Shown: positions 1 through 9,306, numbered from the stretch's first letter. The stretch is 42,852 bases of DNA from Bradyrhizobium altum (GCF_020889705.1 NZ_JACMYP010000041.1:1-42852), one strand, 5' to 3'. A program made the numbers and translations. The notes: generated from the sequence alone by a model not told the origin.

Positions 1-1224
1 GTTCGCTGAGAGTGCCCGCTGCGAGGCTGAAGCTGCCGATCGGCGCGCGGTCGCCGGGACCACACGCGGCCCGCTCGACGGTCGCATTGTCTCGGTCAAG
101 GCGCTCTTCGACGTCGCAGGCTCCGTAACGAGCTCGGGGTCCGCTGTACTAGGCGTCTTGCCCCCTGCCGCCGAAGACGCCCTGGTCGTGAAGCGCTTGC
201 GCGCCGCGGGAGCCGTGATCATCGGCAAGACCCAGATGACCGAGTTTGCCTTTTCCGCGTTGGGCACGAACCCGAACGATGGGGTGCCGGCTAACCCCCG
301 GGACCGCCGCCGCGTTCCGGGAGGGTCATCGTCGGGGGCTGTCGTCTCGGTCATCGACGGCATGGCGGAAATCGCCATTGGGAGCGACACGGGAGGGTCG
401 ATCCGAATTCCGGCGGCGCTGTCGGGCGCAACCGGCTTCAAGCCGACCAGCGGGTTCGTGCCGACCGCCGGCGCGTTCTCGTTGTCGTCCAGCCTCGATA
501 CCATCGGGCCGATTGCCTCGAGCGTCGCGGACTGCTTCGTCGCCGATCAGGTGCTGTCGGGTGCTGACGTGGTGCCGCGGCCGCAGGCTGCCTCTCCCTA
601 CACCTTTCGTCTTACGGTCGCTCGCGGACGCCTGTTTGACGGCTGCGAGCCGGAAGTGCTTGGCGCATTCGAGAATGCCATAGAGCGGCTTCGATCAGGT
701 GGCTTGCAGATCGAAGATGGATCGATCGAACCTGCTCTCGATCGCATTGCCGAGATCGACAGGATCGGCACTTTTCCGTCGATCGAGGTCGGCGCTACGC
801 TGCGCAGTCTCGGGGTATCGAGCCTGGATGGGGTCGATCCGAAACCCGGGTTCGTATCGAGGCGGGCACCGGCATCCTCGCCGTCGATTATGTGCGCATG
901 GTGCGTTTCCGGCGCGCCGCAATCCAGGCTTTTGAACAGTCCTTCGGCAATGATGAGATTTTCATTCTGCCAACGACGCCAATCCGTGCGCCGCTTCTGT
1001 CGGCGGTCAAGGAGGATAGCGCCTTCCACAAATTCAACGGACTGGTGCTTCGCAATCCCCGCATCGCCAACATGCTCGATTGCCCGTCGATCTCGATGCC
1101 GTTGCCGGTCGGCGGCCTGCCCGTCGGCCTGATGCTGATCGGCCGCAGGAATGCCGACCGGCGCCTGCTGGAGATCGCGGCTAGCGTGGAAGCGATGCTG
1201 CGTGGCCATTCGCATGCCGTTTAG
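1..1224 (+). pseudogene. Amidase (amidase-signature family), 5'-truncated by window edge and frameshifted
   Basis: Amidase-signature enzymes hydrolyse amide bonds with a Ser-cisSer-Lys triad. All three parts are visible in frame 2: the catalytic Lys in VSVKALFD near the left edge, the glycine-rich GGSSSG, and the nucleophile segment SDTGGSIRIP. The gene begins before the window. In frame 2 the protein reads well up to VDP at about 840 and then becomes unrelated sequence. From about 841 the next frame reads ETRVRIEAG and continues through a normal amidase C-terminus (LDCPSISMPLP, GLPVGLMLIG) to TAG at 1222-1224. One missing base near 840 (for example GG read as G in CCGGAA) explains this. The substrate cannot be told. 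The gene may be a true pseudogene or intact with a sequence error. Confidence 0.85.
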
Positions 1225-1479
1225 GAGTTTCGCGCGAAAAGACCGCCGCATCTGGTTGAATACGGAGGCTGTGCGCAAGCGCAGGTGAAGCTGTAGCTTG
1301 CCGATTGTCGGCATAGGGTATGGGCGCCGAAGCAGGGCGCTTCTGCTGCGGTGGCCCAATCGTGGGTTTTGCGATGCGGCAGACCTACGCTGCCGATAGC
1401 CGCGATATCGTGCGTCAATCAGCCGATTGCGCTATGGTTGCGATGTTGCGGTGCCGCCGACGGTTGGAAAGGAGCAGTG

Positions 1480-2478
1480 ATGGCCGTATCGACCTCGTTC
1501 ATCGCAGATCGTCTGTTCGACGCCAAGCACCTGGTTCTTGCAAGCGGTGACCTTGACGAGGTGGTCGAGGGATGCAGCAGGATGCTGCGGCCGCACGATC
1601 TGGCCATGCGAGGGCGACGCGCGAAGCTGGCCGCGCGCTTGCACCATCTGCCGATAGGGCCGATTTCGCTCAACCGGTTGCGCTATGGGGGCGATGTCAC
1701 CGTGGTGCCCGAATTGTCGGAGGAGGGAAATTTCCTCGTCACGCTGCCGGTCCAGGGCAGTGCGCAGTTTCGCTACGGCTCGGCGGTCGCCGACGTGACA
1801 CCGGGGCACGGTACGATCGTAGGGCCATACCGGGAATTCCGCCTCGACATTGAAGGTGCCTTTGACCAGATATTGCTGCGGCTGGATCGTCGGCGGGTAG
1901 AGGTCGTTTGTGCTAGTCTGCTGGGCTCGGACAAAGCCATGCCAGTTCATTTCGACCTCACGCTGCGCGAGATGCCCGCGTTCTGGCACAAGCTTCTCGA
2001 GGCTGCAGCCGGCCTGTCAACGTTCGGCGAGGCGTTGGCGTATCCGAAGATGTTCGTGCAACTTGAGGAGCTGATCGTCGAGTCGCTCCTCGTGGCGCAG
2101 CCGAACAATTTCAGCGGCGCGATCGCTGCGGCGAACGGGGCAGCGCCGTCGGCGCAGGTGCGCAAGGCGATGGACTATATGCGCCAGCACATCGCCGATG
2201 CGGTTAGCCTGGGGCAGGTCGCACGGCACTGCGGGCTCAGCCTGCGCAGCCTCCAGGCCGGATTCCAGCGCGATCTCGGGACGTCGCCGAGCCGATGGCT
2301 GCGCGCGCAACGGCTCGACCGGGTGCACGCCATCCTGTTGTCATCTGAACCCGGCAGTGTTGCGGTGACCGACGTCGCGCTGCAATGCGGCTTCTTCCAC
2401 CTCGGCGATTTCTCGGCGCGGTTCAAGGAACGGTTCGGCGAGAAGCCGTCCGCCGTGCTGGCAAAACACCGCTCGTAG
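1480..2478 (+). CDS. AraC-family transcriptional regulator
   Basis: 332-residue regulator with an N-terminal cupin-like ligand-binding region of the AraC_binding_2 type (roughly residues 30-200) and a C-terminal double helix-turn-helix (roughly 230-330). The C-terminus carries the usual pattern: VARHCGLSLRSLQAGF for the first helix-turn-helix and VTDVALQCGFFHLGDFSARF for the second. I chose ATG 1480 because GGAAAGGAG sits 6-7 nt upstream. An ATG-frame extension back to 1351 has no ribosome site and reads like non-coding sequence. It lies upstream of the outer-membrane protein/hydrolase genes in the same direction and is the obvious candidate to control them, which is inference from position. 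The inducer is unknown. It belongs to the same subfamily as the regulator at 22236-23342. Confidence 0.9.
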   Translation: MAVSTSFIADRLFDAKHLVLASGDLDEVVEGCSRMLRPHDLAMRGRRAKLAARLHHLPIGPISLNRLRYGGDVTVVPELSEEGNFLVTLPVQGSAQFRYGSAVADVTPGHGTIVGPYREFRLDIEGAFDQILLRLDRRRVEVVCASLLGSDKAMPVHFDLTLREMPAFWHKLLEAAAGLSTFGEALAYPKMFVQLEELIVESLLVAQPNNFSGAIAAANGAAPSAQVRKAMDYMRQHIADAVSLGQVARHCGLSLRSLQAGFQRDLGTSPSRWLRAQRLDRVHAILLSSEPGSVAVTDVALQCGFFHLGDFSARFKERFGEKPSAVLAKHRS

Positions 2479-2626
2479 CGCCGCGCGTCCACGAAATTTT
2501 CGCGATTCCGATAATCGTCTTCGCGCGCGCGATAGCGCCGCGTCGCCCTCTGTCCAACAATCCGGCCAACGAAACCTGCCGCCGCCATCCGGTGATGAGA
2601 GCAGGAAGCTGTGGATCGGAGGGGAC

Positions 2627-3624
2627 ATGTTTTCTGAACGGATATTTACCACAGGATTGACCGTCGGTCTGACGATGGCTTGCACGCAAGTCTCTGCGTT
2701 CGAGGCCGGCTATATCGGCTCGGCGCAGAAGCCGGGCCTCGTGCTCGGAAATGCCGCGATCACGCCGCCGGCCGGCCTCTACATGTTCGACCAGGCGGTA
2801 GTCTATTCGGGATCGATCGTCGGTCCGGGCGCGCGACCGCCGCAGGCGGCGGCAAGACCTCCGTTCACATCGCGGCCGGGGCGGCAGGATTGCTCTGGGT
2901 GCCCGGATGGACGGTGTTCGGCGCAAGCTACGATGCTGTCATCGTGCAACCGTTCATGATGCTAGACGTCGGCTCGCCGGTGAACGTCAATCCGCTCGGC
3001 ATGCATAATACGTTCCTGGCGCCGGCGGAGCTGAGCTGGAAACTCGGCGACAGCGGTGTGTACGTCAAGACGGGCTTCGGCATGTGGATGCCGACCGGTA
3101 CCACCGCGGGCCCGAACGGGCTCGGAGATGTAGGCGCGCCCTGGTGGACGTTCCAGCCGAACCTCGTGGTCTCGTATTTCAAGGACGGCTGGAATCTCAC
3201 GGCCAACGTCTTCGAGGAAATCAACACCGCGAGCTCGGTGACCGGCTACACCAGCGGCAACGTGCTGCATGCCGAATTCACTGCGACCAAGACCATCGGC
3301 AACTGGACGTTCGGTCCGGTCGCCTACTACGTCGGACAGGTGAGCGACGACAAGTCCAGTGCGTTCTATGGCGGGGCGGTCAACCTCAAGCGTTACGACA
3401 TCTGGGCCGCCGGCGCGCTGGTCGGATACAATTTCGGTCCCGCCGCGTTGAGCGTGTGGGCGACGCACGAACTGTCGGCCAACGTTTCCGGAGGGACGGC
3501 GGTGCCCGGCATCGACAGCGCGGCCGTCTCGCGCGGTTTCACGGTGTTCGCCAACCTGAGCTACCGTCTGTGGGCGCCCGATGCTCCGGCCGCTGCGCCG
3601 ACGCGTACATCGTCTCGCAAATAG
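2627..3624 (+). pseudogene. SphA/phenol-meta-pathway-type outer-membrane protein (frameshifted)
   Basis: The protein begins with a signal peptide (MFSERIFTTGLTVGLTMACT... ending VSA) followed by FEAGYIGSAQKPG. It continues as an aromatic- and glycine-rich beta-strand protein ending in a C-terminal Phe-rich strand (RGFTVFANLSYRLW), typical of the transporter/phenol_MetA_deg family thought to form outer-membrane channels for hydrophobic substrates. The first ~70 residues read in frame 2 from ATG 2627. From about 2830 the rest reads in frame 1 (TAAGGGKTSVHIAAGAAG onward). Restoring one C in GCGCGACC (to GCGCCGACC) gives GPGAPTAAGGGK and one continuous frame of about 332 residues. It lies upstream of the hydrolase and SnoaL-like genes and probably shares their promoter. 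It is either a recent pseudogene or a sequence error. Confidence 0.75.
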
Positions 3625-3709
3625 CTCCATTCGCGCCGGCGCAGCGCTCGACACAGCGCTGCGTGGGCGTCCGATCGCACATCACGCCATCGAATATTGG
3701 AGAACATTG

Positions 3710-4447
3710 ATGTCCTACGCAGTTGAAAATTGGGGTGGCGGAGGGGGGCGGATCGTCCTTGTTCATGGCAGCCTTGGCGTCGGCGCCGCCGCATTCGGCG
3801 AGCAGAAACCGCTGGCCGAGAGCTTTGCCCTCGCCGTCATGACGCGCCGCGGCTACGGCGACACCCCACCGATCGATTCGGTGGATGTCCTGCGCGACGC
3901 GGCTGATGTCGTCGAGTTGCTCGGCGACGGCGCGCATCTGGTCGGCACGTCGATGGGAGGGATCGTTGCGATGAACGCCGCGGGCCGGCGTCCCGACCTC
4001 GTGCGTTCGCTCACGGTCATCGAGCCGCCGGCCTTTGCGCTGGCGTCGGATCTCGCCCCGGTGCGCCGCGTGGCGGAGGCGATGCGCAAGCATTGGGCCA
4101 CCGCCGATCGGACGAAACGCCACGCCTTCGTGACCGGCTTCCTGGCAGCGCTCGAGATGAACATGCCGATGCCCGATCCGCTTCCCCCGCCGGTTAACGC
4201 CGCGGCCGGCGTCCTCGTCACCGAGCGTCCCTGGAGCGTTGATGTGCCGGTCGGCGCGGTCGCCGACGCGCGCTTCCCGAAGCTCGTCGTCACCGGCGGC
4301 TGGAGCGAAGCCTTTGACGGCATCAGCGGGCGGCTCGCCGACCTGTTCAACGTCGAATGCCACTGCCTGCAAGGTGCCGGTCACGCGGTCCAGAAGGTTG
4401 GCGAGCCCTTCAATGCGTTGCTGCGGCGGCACATCGCCTCCGCCTGA
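3710..4447 (+). CDS. Alpha/beta hydrolase
   Basis: 245-residue alpha/beta hydrolase fold protein. The oxyanion-hole segment VHGSLG lies at residues 18-23, the nucleophile elbow GTSMGG has Ser81, and the probable catalytic His is in GAGHAVQKVGEPFN near the C-terminus. There is no signal peptide, so it is probably cytoplasmic. ATG 3710 is preceded by GGAGA at the right distance. An in-frame extension to 3581 would overlap the upstream gene and has no ribosome site. It lies 85 nt after the outer-membrane protein and 40 nt before the SnoaL-like gene, so the three probably form one unit under the AraC-type regulator at 1480. The substrate (ester, lactone or epoxide) cannot be read from the sequence. 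Confidence 0.88.
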   Translation: MSYAVENWGGGGGRIVLVHGSLGVGAAAFGEQKPLAESFALAVMTRRGYGDTPPIDSVDVLRDAADVVELLGDGAHLVGTSMGGIVAMNAAGRRPDLVRSLTVIEPPAFALASDLAPVRRVAEAMRKHWATADRTKRHAFVTGFLAALEMNMPMPDPLPPPVNAAAGVLVTERPWSVDVPVGAVADARFPKLVVTGGWSEAFDGISGRLADLFNVECHCLQGAGHAVQKVGEPFNALLRRHIASA

Positions 4448-4487
4448 GTCCATTCATTCAAAAACCGAAACCAAAGGGAGACTATCG

Positions 4488-4931
4488 ATGACCATCACGA
4501 CCGAAGACAAGATCGACATCCAGGAACTCACCGCGCGGACCTATATCGGGCTCGACAGCGAGGACGCCGGCGGCTTCGCTTCCGGCTTTGCCGACGACGG
4601 CGTCTTCGTCGCCCCCTACGGCGAATTCGTCGGCCCCGCCGCGGTGAAGGAATTCATCACCAAGCACATCGCCGCCGGCAAGGAAGACGGCGTGCGGCAT
4701 TTCCTCACCAACCACGTCGTAGATGCTCACGAGGACGGCGCACGCTATCGCTTCTACATCGCTAAGATGAACATCGCGACCGGGCCGGTCGCGATCGCAA
4801 CTGCGGGCGGCGATTGCATTGTCAGGCGCACGGCGGATGGCTGGCGCTTCAAACGCTTCCAGTTGACGATCGATCCGGCGATGTTCGGTGAAGCCAAGCC
4901 GGTCGTAGCGCCAGTCGCCAAGAGTATGTGA
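4488..4931 (+). CDS. SnoaL-like (nuclear transport factor 2 fold) protein
   Basis: 147-residue protein of the SnoaL_4-like branch of the NTF2 superfamily, small alpha+beta barrels that include dehydratases, isomerases and ring-hydroxylating dioxygenase beta subunits. Visible family features are the N-terminal helix KIDIQELTARTYIGLDSED, the segment FASGFADDGVFVAPYGEFVG, the HFLTNHVVDAHEDGARYRFY strand region and the late strand DGWRFKRFQLTIDP. ATG 4488 follows a clear AAAGGGAG. It follows the hydrolase closely and is the last gene before the tRNA-Pro fragment. Many such proteins act as isomerase or dehydratase in degradation clusters, but no catalytic residues can be assigned here with confidence. 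Confidence 0.85.
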   Translation: MTITTEDKIDIQELTARTYIGLDSEDAGGFASGFADDGVFVAPYGEFVGPAAVKEFITKHIAAGKEDGVRHFLTNHVVDAHEDGARYRFYIAKMNIATGPVAIATAGGDCIVRRTADGWRFKRFQLTIDPAMFGEAKPVVAPVAKSM

Positions 4932-5199
4932 CTCTTAATCCGCGGTCTCGTCGCAAGGCGGTTGTCGGAGCAAGCGGGCGGACGTTGAGTTTGCTCGCGT
5001 GTTACGAATTCCTCAAGCGCAAGATCGGATGAGCTACCTTAGATTCGGTTGGTGCGGGAAGTGGCGGTAGCGGTCCCCTGACTCGGACCCCCGACGGACC
5101 GGCAGGTGCCAACGGACATTATGCCCACCATCGGCTTCGCTGGTAGCCGATTTGACAAGCAATACTCGAGCCTGGGAAAAAGGCTTCGCCAACCACCGA

Positions 5200-5244
5200 T
5201 TGACCACCGCAACCCCGTGAACAAACAGCGATAGCGGTGGTCAA
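5200..5244. repeat. 11-bp inverted repeat beside the tRNA-Pro fragment
   Basis: TTGACCACCGC at 5200-5210 is answered by its exact reverse complement GCGGTGGTCAA at 5234-5244, with a 23-nt spacer. A third, near-copy ACCACCGA stands just before the left arm. The repeat ends 48 nt before the tRNA-Pro 3' fragment. It could be a recombinase arm-type site or a regulator site, which is inference only. Confidence 0.45.
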
Positions 5245-5292
5245 CCAGGATCGAGCTTCATTGTTTTTGTTGATTTTTTCGGTCGCTGATTA

Positions 5293-5339
5293 CGTTCGGG
5301 ACGCAGGGGTCGCAGGTTCGAATCCTGCCACTCCGACCA
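5293..5339 (+). repeat. 3' fragment of tRNA-Pro(CGG), probable attachment-site scar
   Basis: The 47 nt match the 3' half of a tRNA-Pro: the anticodon loop TTCGGGA (anticodon CGG), the 3' anticodon strand CGCAG, the variable region, the T arm GCAGGTTCGAATCCTGC, then the acceptor 3' strand CACTCCGA and CCA. The 5' half is absent: sequence before 5293 does not form the D arm or the 5' anticodon strand. Such duplicated tRNA 3' ends are left when an element integrates by site-specific recombination. In this orientation the element lies to the left, with the intact tRNA and usually the integrase at its far end, outside the window. Confidence 0.8.
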
Positions 5340-5629
5340 TTCTTTCAAGCACTTATAGTTTCTGTGTTTTTTGTGCGCAACGACATGCGCATCGATTTCG
5401 GGCGCGGCAGCCATGTCGGTCGATTCGATTCGACGCCGCTCGGAACCTGACGCGCGACGATTGTTGGGCGCGGGGGAAAAGCCGCCTGACGTGATGTTGC
5501 GTAGCACGTCACCAAGCACCAGAAGGCCTCCCGTCAGACCTATCAGCCGATCTTGGCCGACATCAAAGCACGAATAGCCCGTGGCGAGTAGTGCTCAACG
5601 TGCCGTCGCAAATGCTGACATTGCACTCG

Positions 5630-7462
5630 TCAGGGGATGCCGACCTCGAAGGCCAGCAGAACGTTGCCGGGCAGGCCGCCCCATTGCGCGTAGCCGGAAT
5701 TGACATACAGCATGCCATCGACGACGACCGCGCCGGGGCCGTCCATGGCGCCGCCACGGGCCGGAACACCATTCACCGTGGTGTAGTCGCGCGCGGTGTC
5801 GATCTCCCAAAGCAGCCGCGCATCATCGGTGGCGTAGGCGCGCAAGAAACCGCTCACGCCACCCGAGAAGACGACGCCGGGAACGAGGGTGATCGCTGCG
5901 GAGAGGGCGGGACTGCATTGTGGACGATCGCCACAGGCAACCGGCGCCACCTGCATCGCGATTTTCCCGGTCGCAAGATCGAGGCCAAACAGGCCGCCAC
6001 CTTCGCTTGAGTTGAGACGCCTCGAGCCGTCTCTCAGAAACCGCACGTCGGAATTGGCGACATAAATTCGCTCCTGGTCCGCGGCGGAGCCCCACTCGGT
6101 TCCTCCCAATGGGCCACCTTGGCCGATCCGCGTCTGCCACAGGATCTTGCCCTCGTGGTCGGGATCGAGTGCATGCACCACGCCGGATTTCTGGCCGATC
6201 ACCAGCACGCGTTGTCCGTCACGCAAGGTCACCAGGATCGGCGATTGTCCGAAGTCGTGGTCGGGGCCGCGGTCCTGCGGACAGTTGGTCTGGTCGGTGC
6301 CGAAGCACGCCACAACGAAGCTGTCCTTCGGCGTGGCCTGCTGATGCCAAAGCATTCGCCCGGTCGCGAGATCGAACGCGAGGATGGCATCGCTGGTGTC
6401 GGTTGCCGGGTCGGCATAGCTGTTCGACGTCGCGACATAGAGCGCCCGGCGTTGAACATCGATCGTCGGTGCGGACCAGACCGATGCGCCGGCAGGCCCG
6501 AACAGCTGCGTCCCGATCGCGTTGGTCCGTGTGGGATGCGGTGCTTCAGGGATGGTGTAGCTCTTCCAGATCTGCGCACCGGTTTCGGCCTTCAGCGCAA
6601 CGACGCTGCCGCGAAACGTGCAGCATTGGTAGGTGGGGCGAGATCCCGTGGCTTCCTCTATCGATGACACCCCAACATAGATAACGCCGGAATAGAAGGT
6701 TGGCGCGCCGGTAATCCGCGCGGCCAGATGATCCTCGACCCTGCTTTTCCAGATCAACGCGCCGGTCGTCGCATTCACGGCGTAGACATTGGCGAGCACA
6801 TCGCCAAAGACGATGGCGGACTGGCCATTATCCATCGGGATAAGACTGATGGCCGCCCTGACCGGTGCGTCGGTCGGAAACACCCAGCGGGTGCATCCGG
6901 TCTTGGCGTCGAGGGCGTGGACCTTGCGGTCGCCGCCGCCGACGAACAGCAAGCCGCCGATGACAGTCGGCTGGGCGTTAGCGGTGGACATGCCAGGAAA
7001 CCCGAAGGCCCACTTCAAACGTAGCCGCGGGACCTGGTCTGGCGCGAGGCCGGCCATCGCCGCCGGCTGAAATCGGCTATTGTTGAGATCCGCGCCCCAG
7101 CCGTTCCACCGTGGCCCGTCGATCGGTTGCGGGAAACCGGTCTCGCCCTGCGCGCATTGGCCGGCACTGTCGGTCGACGCATGCGATGCAGCCTTGCCGG
7201 TGACGAGTGAGGCGATCGCCGCCCGCTCGTCGTTGCTCAGCCCCTGCGCGAAGGATGACATCGCGCCGGTGGTGATCGCACCCAGAACCTCATCGAACGA
7301 CTTCGATTGCAGCGCGGTGCGGCTCGGCGCGCGAATATCGGTGTTGCTGCTGTCGTGACACTGCGCACAGCGTTGCGCGTAGAGGGCGGCTCCGCCTTGC
7401 TGCGCTGTCGCGGGAAGGCAGGACCAGATCAGGACGACGGCAATCGCAGCACTCAGTTTCAT
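5630..7462 (-). CDS. Cytochrome c/PQQ alcohol dehydrogenase, polyvinyl-alcohol dehydrogenase type
   Basis: 610-residue periplasmic quinoprotein. A signal peptide (residues 1-20, ending PATA) is followed by a cytochrome c domain with the heme-binding CAQCH at 32-36 and a likely axial Met near 68. A PQQ-type beta-propeller with repeated W-motif blades (such as YAVNATTGALIWKS and ALKAETGAQIWKS) then runs to the end. Adjacent cysteines CC at 280-281 match the vicinal disulfide of quinoprotein alcohol dehydrogenases. The order heme domain then propeller, and the length, are those of polyvinyl-alcohol dehydrogenase (cytochrome), which oxidises secondary alcohols and passes electrons to cytochrome c. 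The true substrate may be another alcohol. No PQQ-synthesis or partner hydrolase gene lies nearby, so it appears to be a single-gene unit. The ribosome site before ATG 7462 is weak. Confidence 0.88.
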   Translation of the reverse strand: MKLSAAIAVVLIWSCLPATAQQGGAALYAQRCAQCHDSSNTDIRAPSRTALQSKSFDEVLGAITTGAMSSFAQGLSNDERAAIASLVTGKAASHASTDSAGQCAQGETGFPQPIDGPRWNGWGADLNNSRFQPAAMAGLAPDQVPRLRLKWAFGFPGMSTANAQPTVIGGLLFVGGGDRKVHALDAKTGCTRWVFPTDAPVRAAISLIPMDNGQSAIVFGDVLANVYAVNATTGALIWKSRVEDHLAARITGAPTFYSGVIYVGVSSIEEATGSRPTYQCCTFRGSVVALKAETGAQIWKSYTIPEAPHPTRTNAIGTQLFGPAGASVWSAPTIDVQRRALYVATSNSYADPATDTSDAILAFDLATGRMLWHQQATPKDSFVVACFGTDQTNCPQDRGPDHDFGQSPILVTLRDGQRVLVIGQKSGVVHALDPDHEGKILWQTRIGQGGPLGGTEWGSAADQERIYVANSDVRFLRDGSRRLNSSEGGGLFGLDLATGKIAMQVAPVACGDRPQCSPALSAAITLVPGVVFSGGVSGFLRAYATDDARLLWEIDTARDYTTVNGVPARGGAMDGPGAVVVDGMLYVNSGYAQWGGLPGNVLLAFEVGIP

Positions 7463-7625
7463 CGTGGTTCACCGGCGTTGGCTTTGATGAGATGAGCGAC
7501 TGAAGCGTAGCACAACCTGCCGGCTTCCATCGTGCTTGGGGAGGCCGGCGGCGTGTATCGGGCGGTGCCGGACCAGGTCGCGACCGGCCGCCCCTAATTC
7601 GAGCGCCAGGCGGCGCGATCTCCCA

Positions 7626-7652
7626 TTGACAGGTCGGCCGATGTGATAGAAT
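7626..7652 (+). promoter_or_regulatory. Candidate sigma-70-type promoter of the CUT2 importer operon
   Basis: TTGACA at 7626-7631 is followed, with a short 15-nt spacer, by TAGAAT at 7647-7652 in an AT-rich island that contrasts with the GC-rich flanks. The putative -10 lies inside the DeoR-like operator, as expected for repression by steric block. The spacer is not ideal, so the exact -10 is uncertain. Confidence 0.4.
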
Positions 7653-7680
7653 TATAACACATTAAGTTGCAAAAATAACA
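7644..7680. promoter_or_regulatory. Tandem DeoR-type operators upstream of the CUT2 importer
   Basis: TGATAGAATTATAACA (7644-7659) matches the E. coli DeoR palindrome TGTTAGAATTCTAACA at 14 of 16 positions. A second, weaker site AGTTGCAAAAATAACA (7665-7680) keeps 8 of the 10 arm bases of TGTTA-N6-TAACA. The sites start 21 bp apart, two helical turns. The same paired arrangement stands upstream of the DeoR-family gene (12443-12480). Binding of that repressor is inferred. Confidence 0.7.
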
Positions 7681-7725
7681 AGATGTCATCATCGCATCAG
7701 CGTTCCGCGCGGCGATGGGAGGAAA

Positions 7726-9306
7726 ATGGAATTGTCCGGTTCGATCGCGGCAGAGCCTCGGCCGTCGGCGTCGCTTTTGACGGTCGGTGGCATCAACAAG
7801 CGCTTTGGCGGCGTGCGCGCGCTGCGCGACGTCAACCTCGAGGTCCTCTCCGGCGAGGTACATGCGCTGCTGGGCGAGAACGGCGCCGGAAAATCCACAC
7901 TGATCAAGATCCTCAGCGGCGTTCATGCCGCCGACAGCGGCACGATCGAGATCGCCGGCAGGCCAGTGATGTTCGACAGCCCGGCAAGATCGCGCGAAGC
8001 GGGGATTGCCGTCGTCTATCAAGACCTCAGCCTCGTCGAATCGCTGAGCGTCGCCGACAATCTGCTGCTCGGCCGCGAGCCGCGCGCGCGGTTCGGCTTT
8101 GTCCGGAAGCGCGAGCTGATGGCCAAAGCCGAAGCGTTCCTGGGGGAGCTCGGCATTCCCCTTGATACACGCGCGGCGGTCGGCTCGCTGCCGTTCGCCT
8201 ACCGCCAGATGACGGAGATCGCCAAGGCGCTGATGGGCGAGGTGCGGCTCTTGATCCTCGATGAGCCGACGTCCTCGCTGACGTCGGACGAAGTCCGCAT
8301 CCTGTTCGATGCGATCGGCAAGGCGACGCGCCGCGGTGTCGGCGTGATCTATGTGACCCATCGGCTCAACGAGGTGTTCGAGATCTCGCAGCGTGTCACG
8401 GTGCTGCGCGATGGCGCCAACGCCGGCACGTTCGTCACCGCCGATACCGACATGAAGCGGCTGGTGAACGCCATCATCGGCACCGATCGATTGGCGCCGG
8501 CAGCATCGCGTGCCGCGCCCGCGGCAACGCGTTCGTTCGATTCATCGCCGGTTCTGTCGCTGTCGGGTGTGTCGAATGACCGGCTAGCGGCGGTCGACTT
8601 GTCGGTGATGAAGGGTGAGATCCACGGCCTTGCCGGATTGATCGGCAGCGGGCGCACGGAGATTCTGGAGACGATCTTCGGACTTCGGCCGGCCGAGCAG
8701 GGCACGCTCGAGATCGAGGGCCGGCCGTGGCTGCCGAAGAGCGCGGCCGATGCAATCAGCCAGGGCGTCGCGCTGGTGCCGGAGGATCGGCACGTGCAGG
8801 GCCTGGTGCTCGACCATTCGATCGAACGAAACATCACCTTGCCGCGGATTCCGCATTTCTCGCGTTGGGGCTTCATGCAGCAGCGCGCCGCCGCCCGGCG
8901 CGCGGACGCCGCGGTCGCGCGGCTTTCGGTGAAAGCGCAAGGCGCTTCCAGCCTGGTCAGGACACTGTCCGGCGGCAACCAGCAGAAGGTCGTGTTCGGA
9001 AAATGGAACGATCCGCGGCCGCGGGTGCTGCTGCTGGACGAACCGACGGTCGGCGTCGACGTCGGCGCGCGCGAGGAAATCTACGGCGTGATCCGCAATG
9101 CCGCCCGTGACGGCAGCGGCGTCCTGATCGTCTCCTCGGATCTCGTCGAACTGATCGAGCTCTGCGACCGCATCTCTGTGATCGTCGATGGGCGCGTGGC
9201 GCGAACGCTTGCGCGCGGCGAGATCGACGATGCCGAAGAGCTCCATCATCTCCTGCAGATCTACCAGGCCTCCGGACAAGGCGTATTGCAAGAGCTGCCC
9301 GCATGA
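7726..9306 (+). CDS. CUT2 sugar ABC transporter, double ATP-binding protein (RbsA-like)
   Basis: 526-residue ATPase with two ABC domains in one chain, the hallmark of RbsA/XylG/MglA-type importers. Domain 1 has Walker A GENGAGKST (50-58) and Walker B LLILDEPTSSL. Domain 2 has a degenerate P-loop GLIGSGRTE, a full signature LSGGNQQK and Walker B VLLLDEPTVGVD. This asymmetry is normal for the family. ATG 7726 follows GGGAGGAAA. The stop overlaps the permease start by 4 nt, so the two are translationally coupled. The binding protein follows, then the convergent DeoR-family repressor. With deoC, the mutarotase and the sugar kinase downstream, the likely cargo is deoxyribose, ribose or a (deoxy)nucleoside. 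The cargo is inferred from context and the paired DeoR-like operators. Confidence 0.9.
   Translation: MELSGSIAAEPRPSASLLTVGGINKRFGGVRALRDVNLEVLSGEVHALLGENGAGKSTLIKILSGVHAADSGTIEIAGRPVMFDSPARSREAGIAVVYQDLSLVESLSVADNLLLGREPRARFGFVRKRELMAKAEAFLGELGIPLDTRAAVGSLPFAYRQMTEIAKALMGEVRLLILDEPTSSLTSDEVRILFDAIGKATRRGVGVIYVTHRLNEVFEISQRVTVLRDGANAGTFVTADTDMKRLVNAIIGTDRLAPAASRAAPAATRSFDSSPVLSLSGVSNDRLAAVDLSVMKGEIHGLAGLIGSGRTEILETIFGLRPAEQGTLEIEGRPWLPKSAADAISQGVALVPEDRHVQGLVLDHSIERNITLPRIPHFSRWGFMQQRAAARRADAAVARLSVKAQGASSLVRTLSGGNQQKVVFGKWNDPRPRVLLLDEPTVGVDVGAREEIYGVIRNAARDGSGVLIVSSDLVELIELCDRISVIVDGRVARTLARGEIDDAEELHHLLQIYQASGQGVLQELPA

Larger units (their letters stand above)
4932..5629. other. Gene-free region holding an island-junction scar
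   Basis: About 700 nt without a convincing gene. The left part (4932-5290) is less GC-rich than its surroundings and holds an 11-bp inverted repeat (5200-5244). The tRNA-Pro 3' fragment follows at 5293-5339. The right part (5340-5629) has no recognisable gene. The short minus-strand reading frame over 5241-5519 runs straight through the tRNA fragment and is not credible as annotated. Confidence 0.6.

Noticed and set aside
5241..5519. Minus-strand 92-codon reading frame containing EWQDSNLRPLRPE
   Set aside because: This peptide is the reverse reading of a tRNA 3' end and is a known artefact. The frame runs through the tRNA-Pro fragment and has no ribosome site. The distal part (5340-5580) could be a remnant of a small membrane protein but is too short to call.
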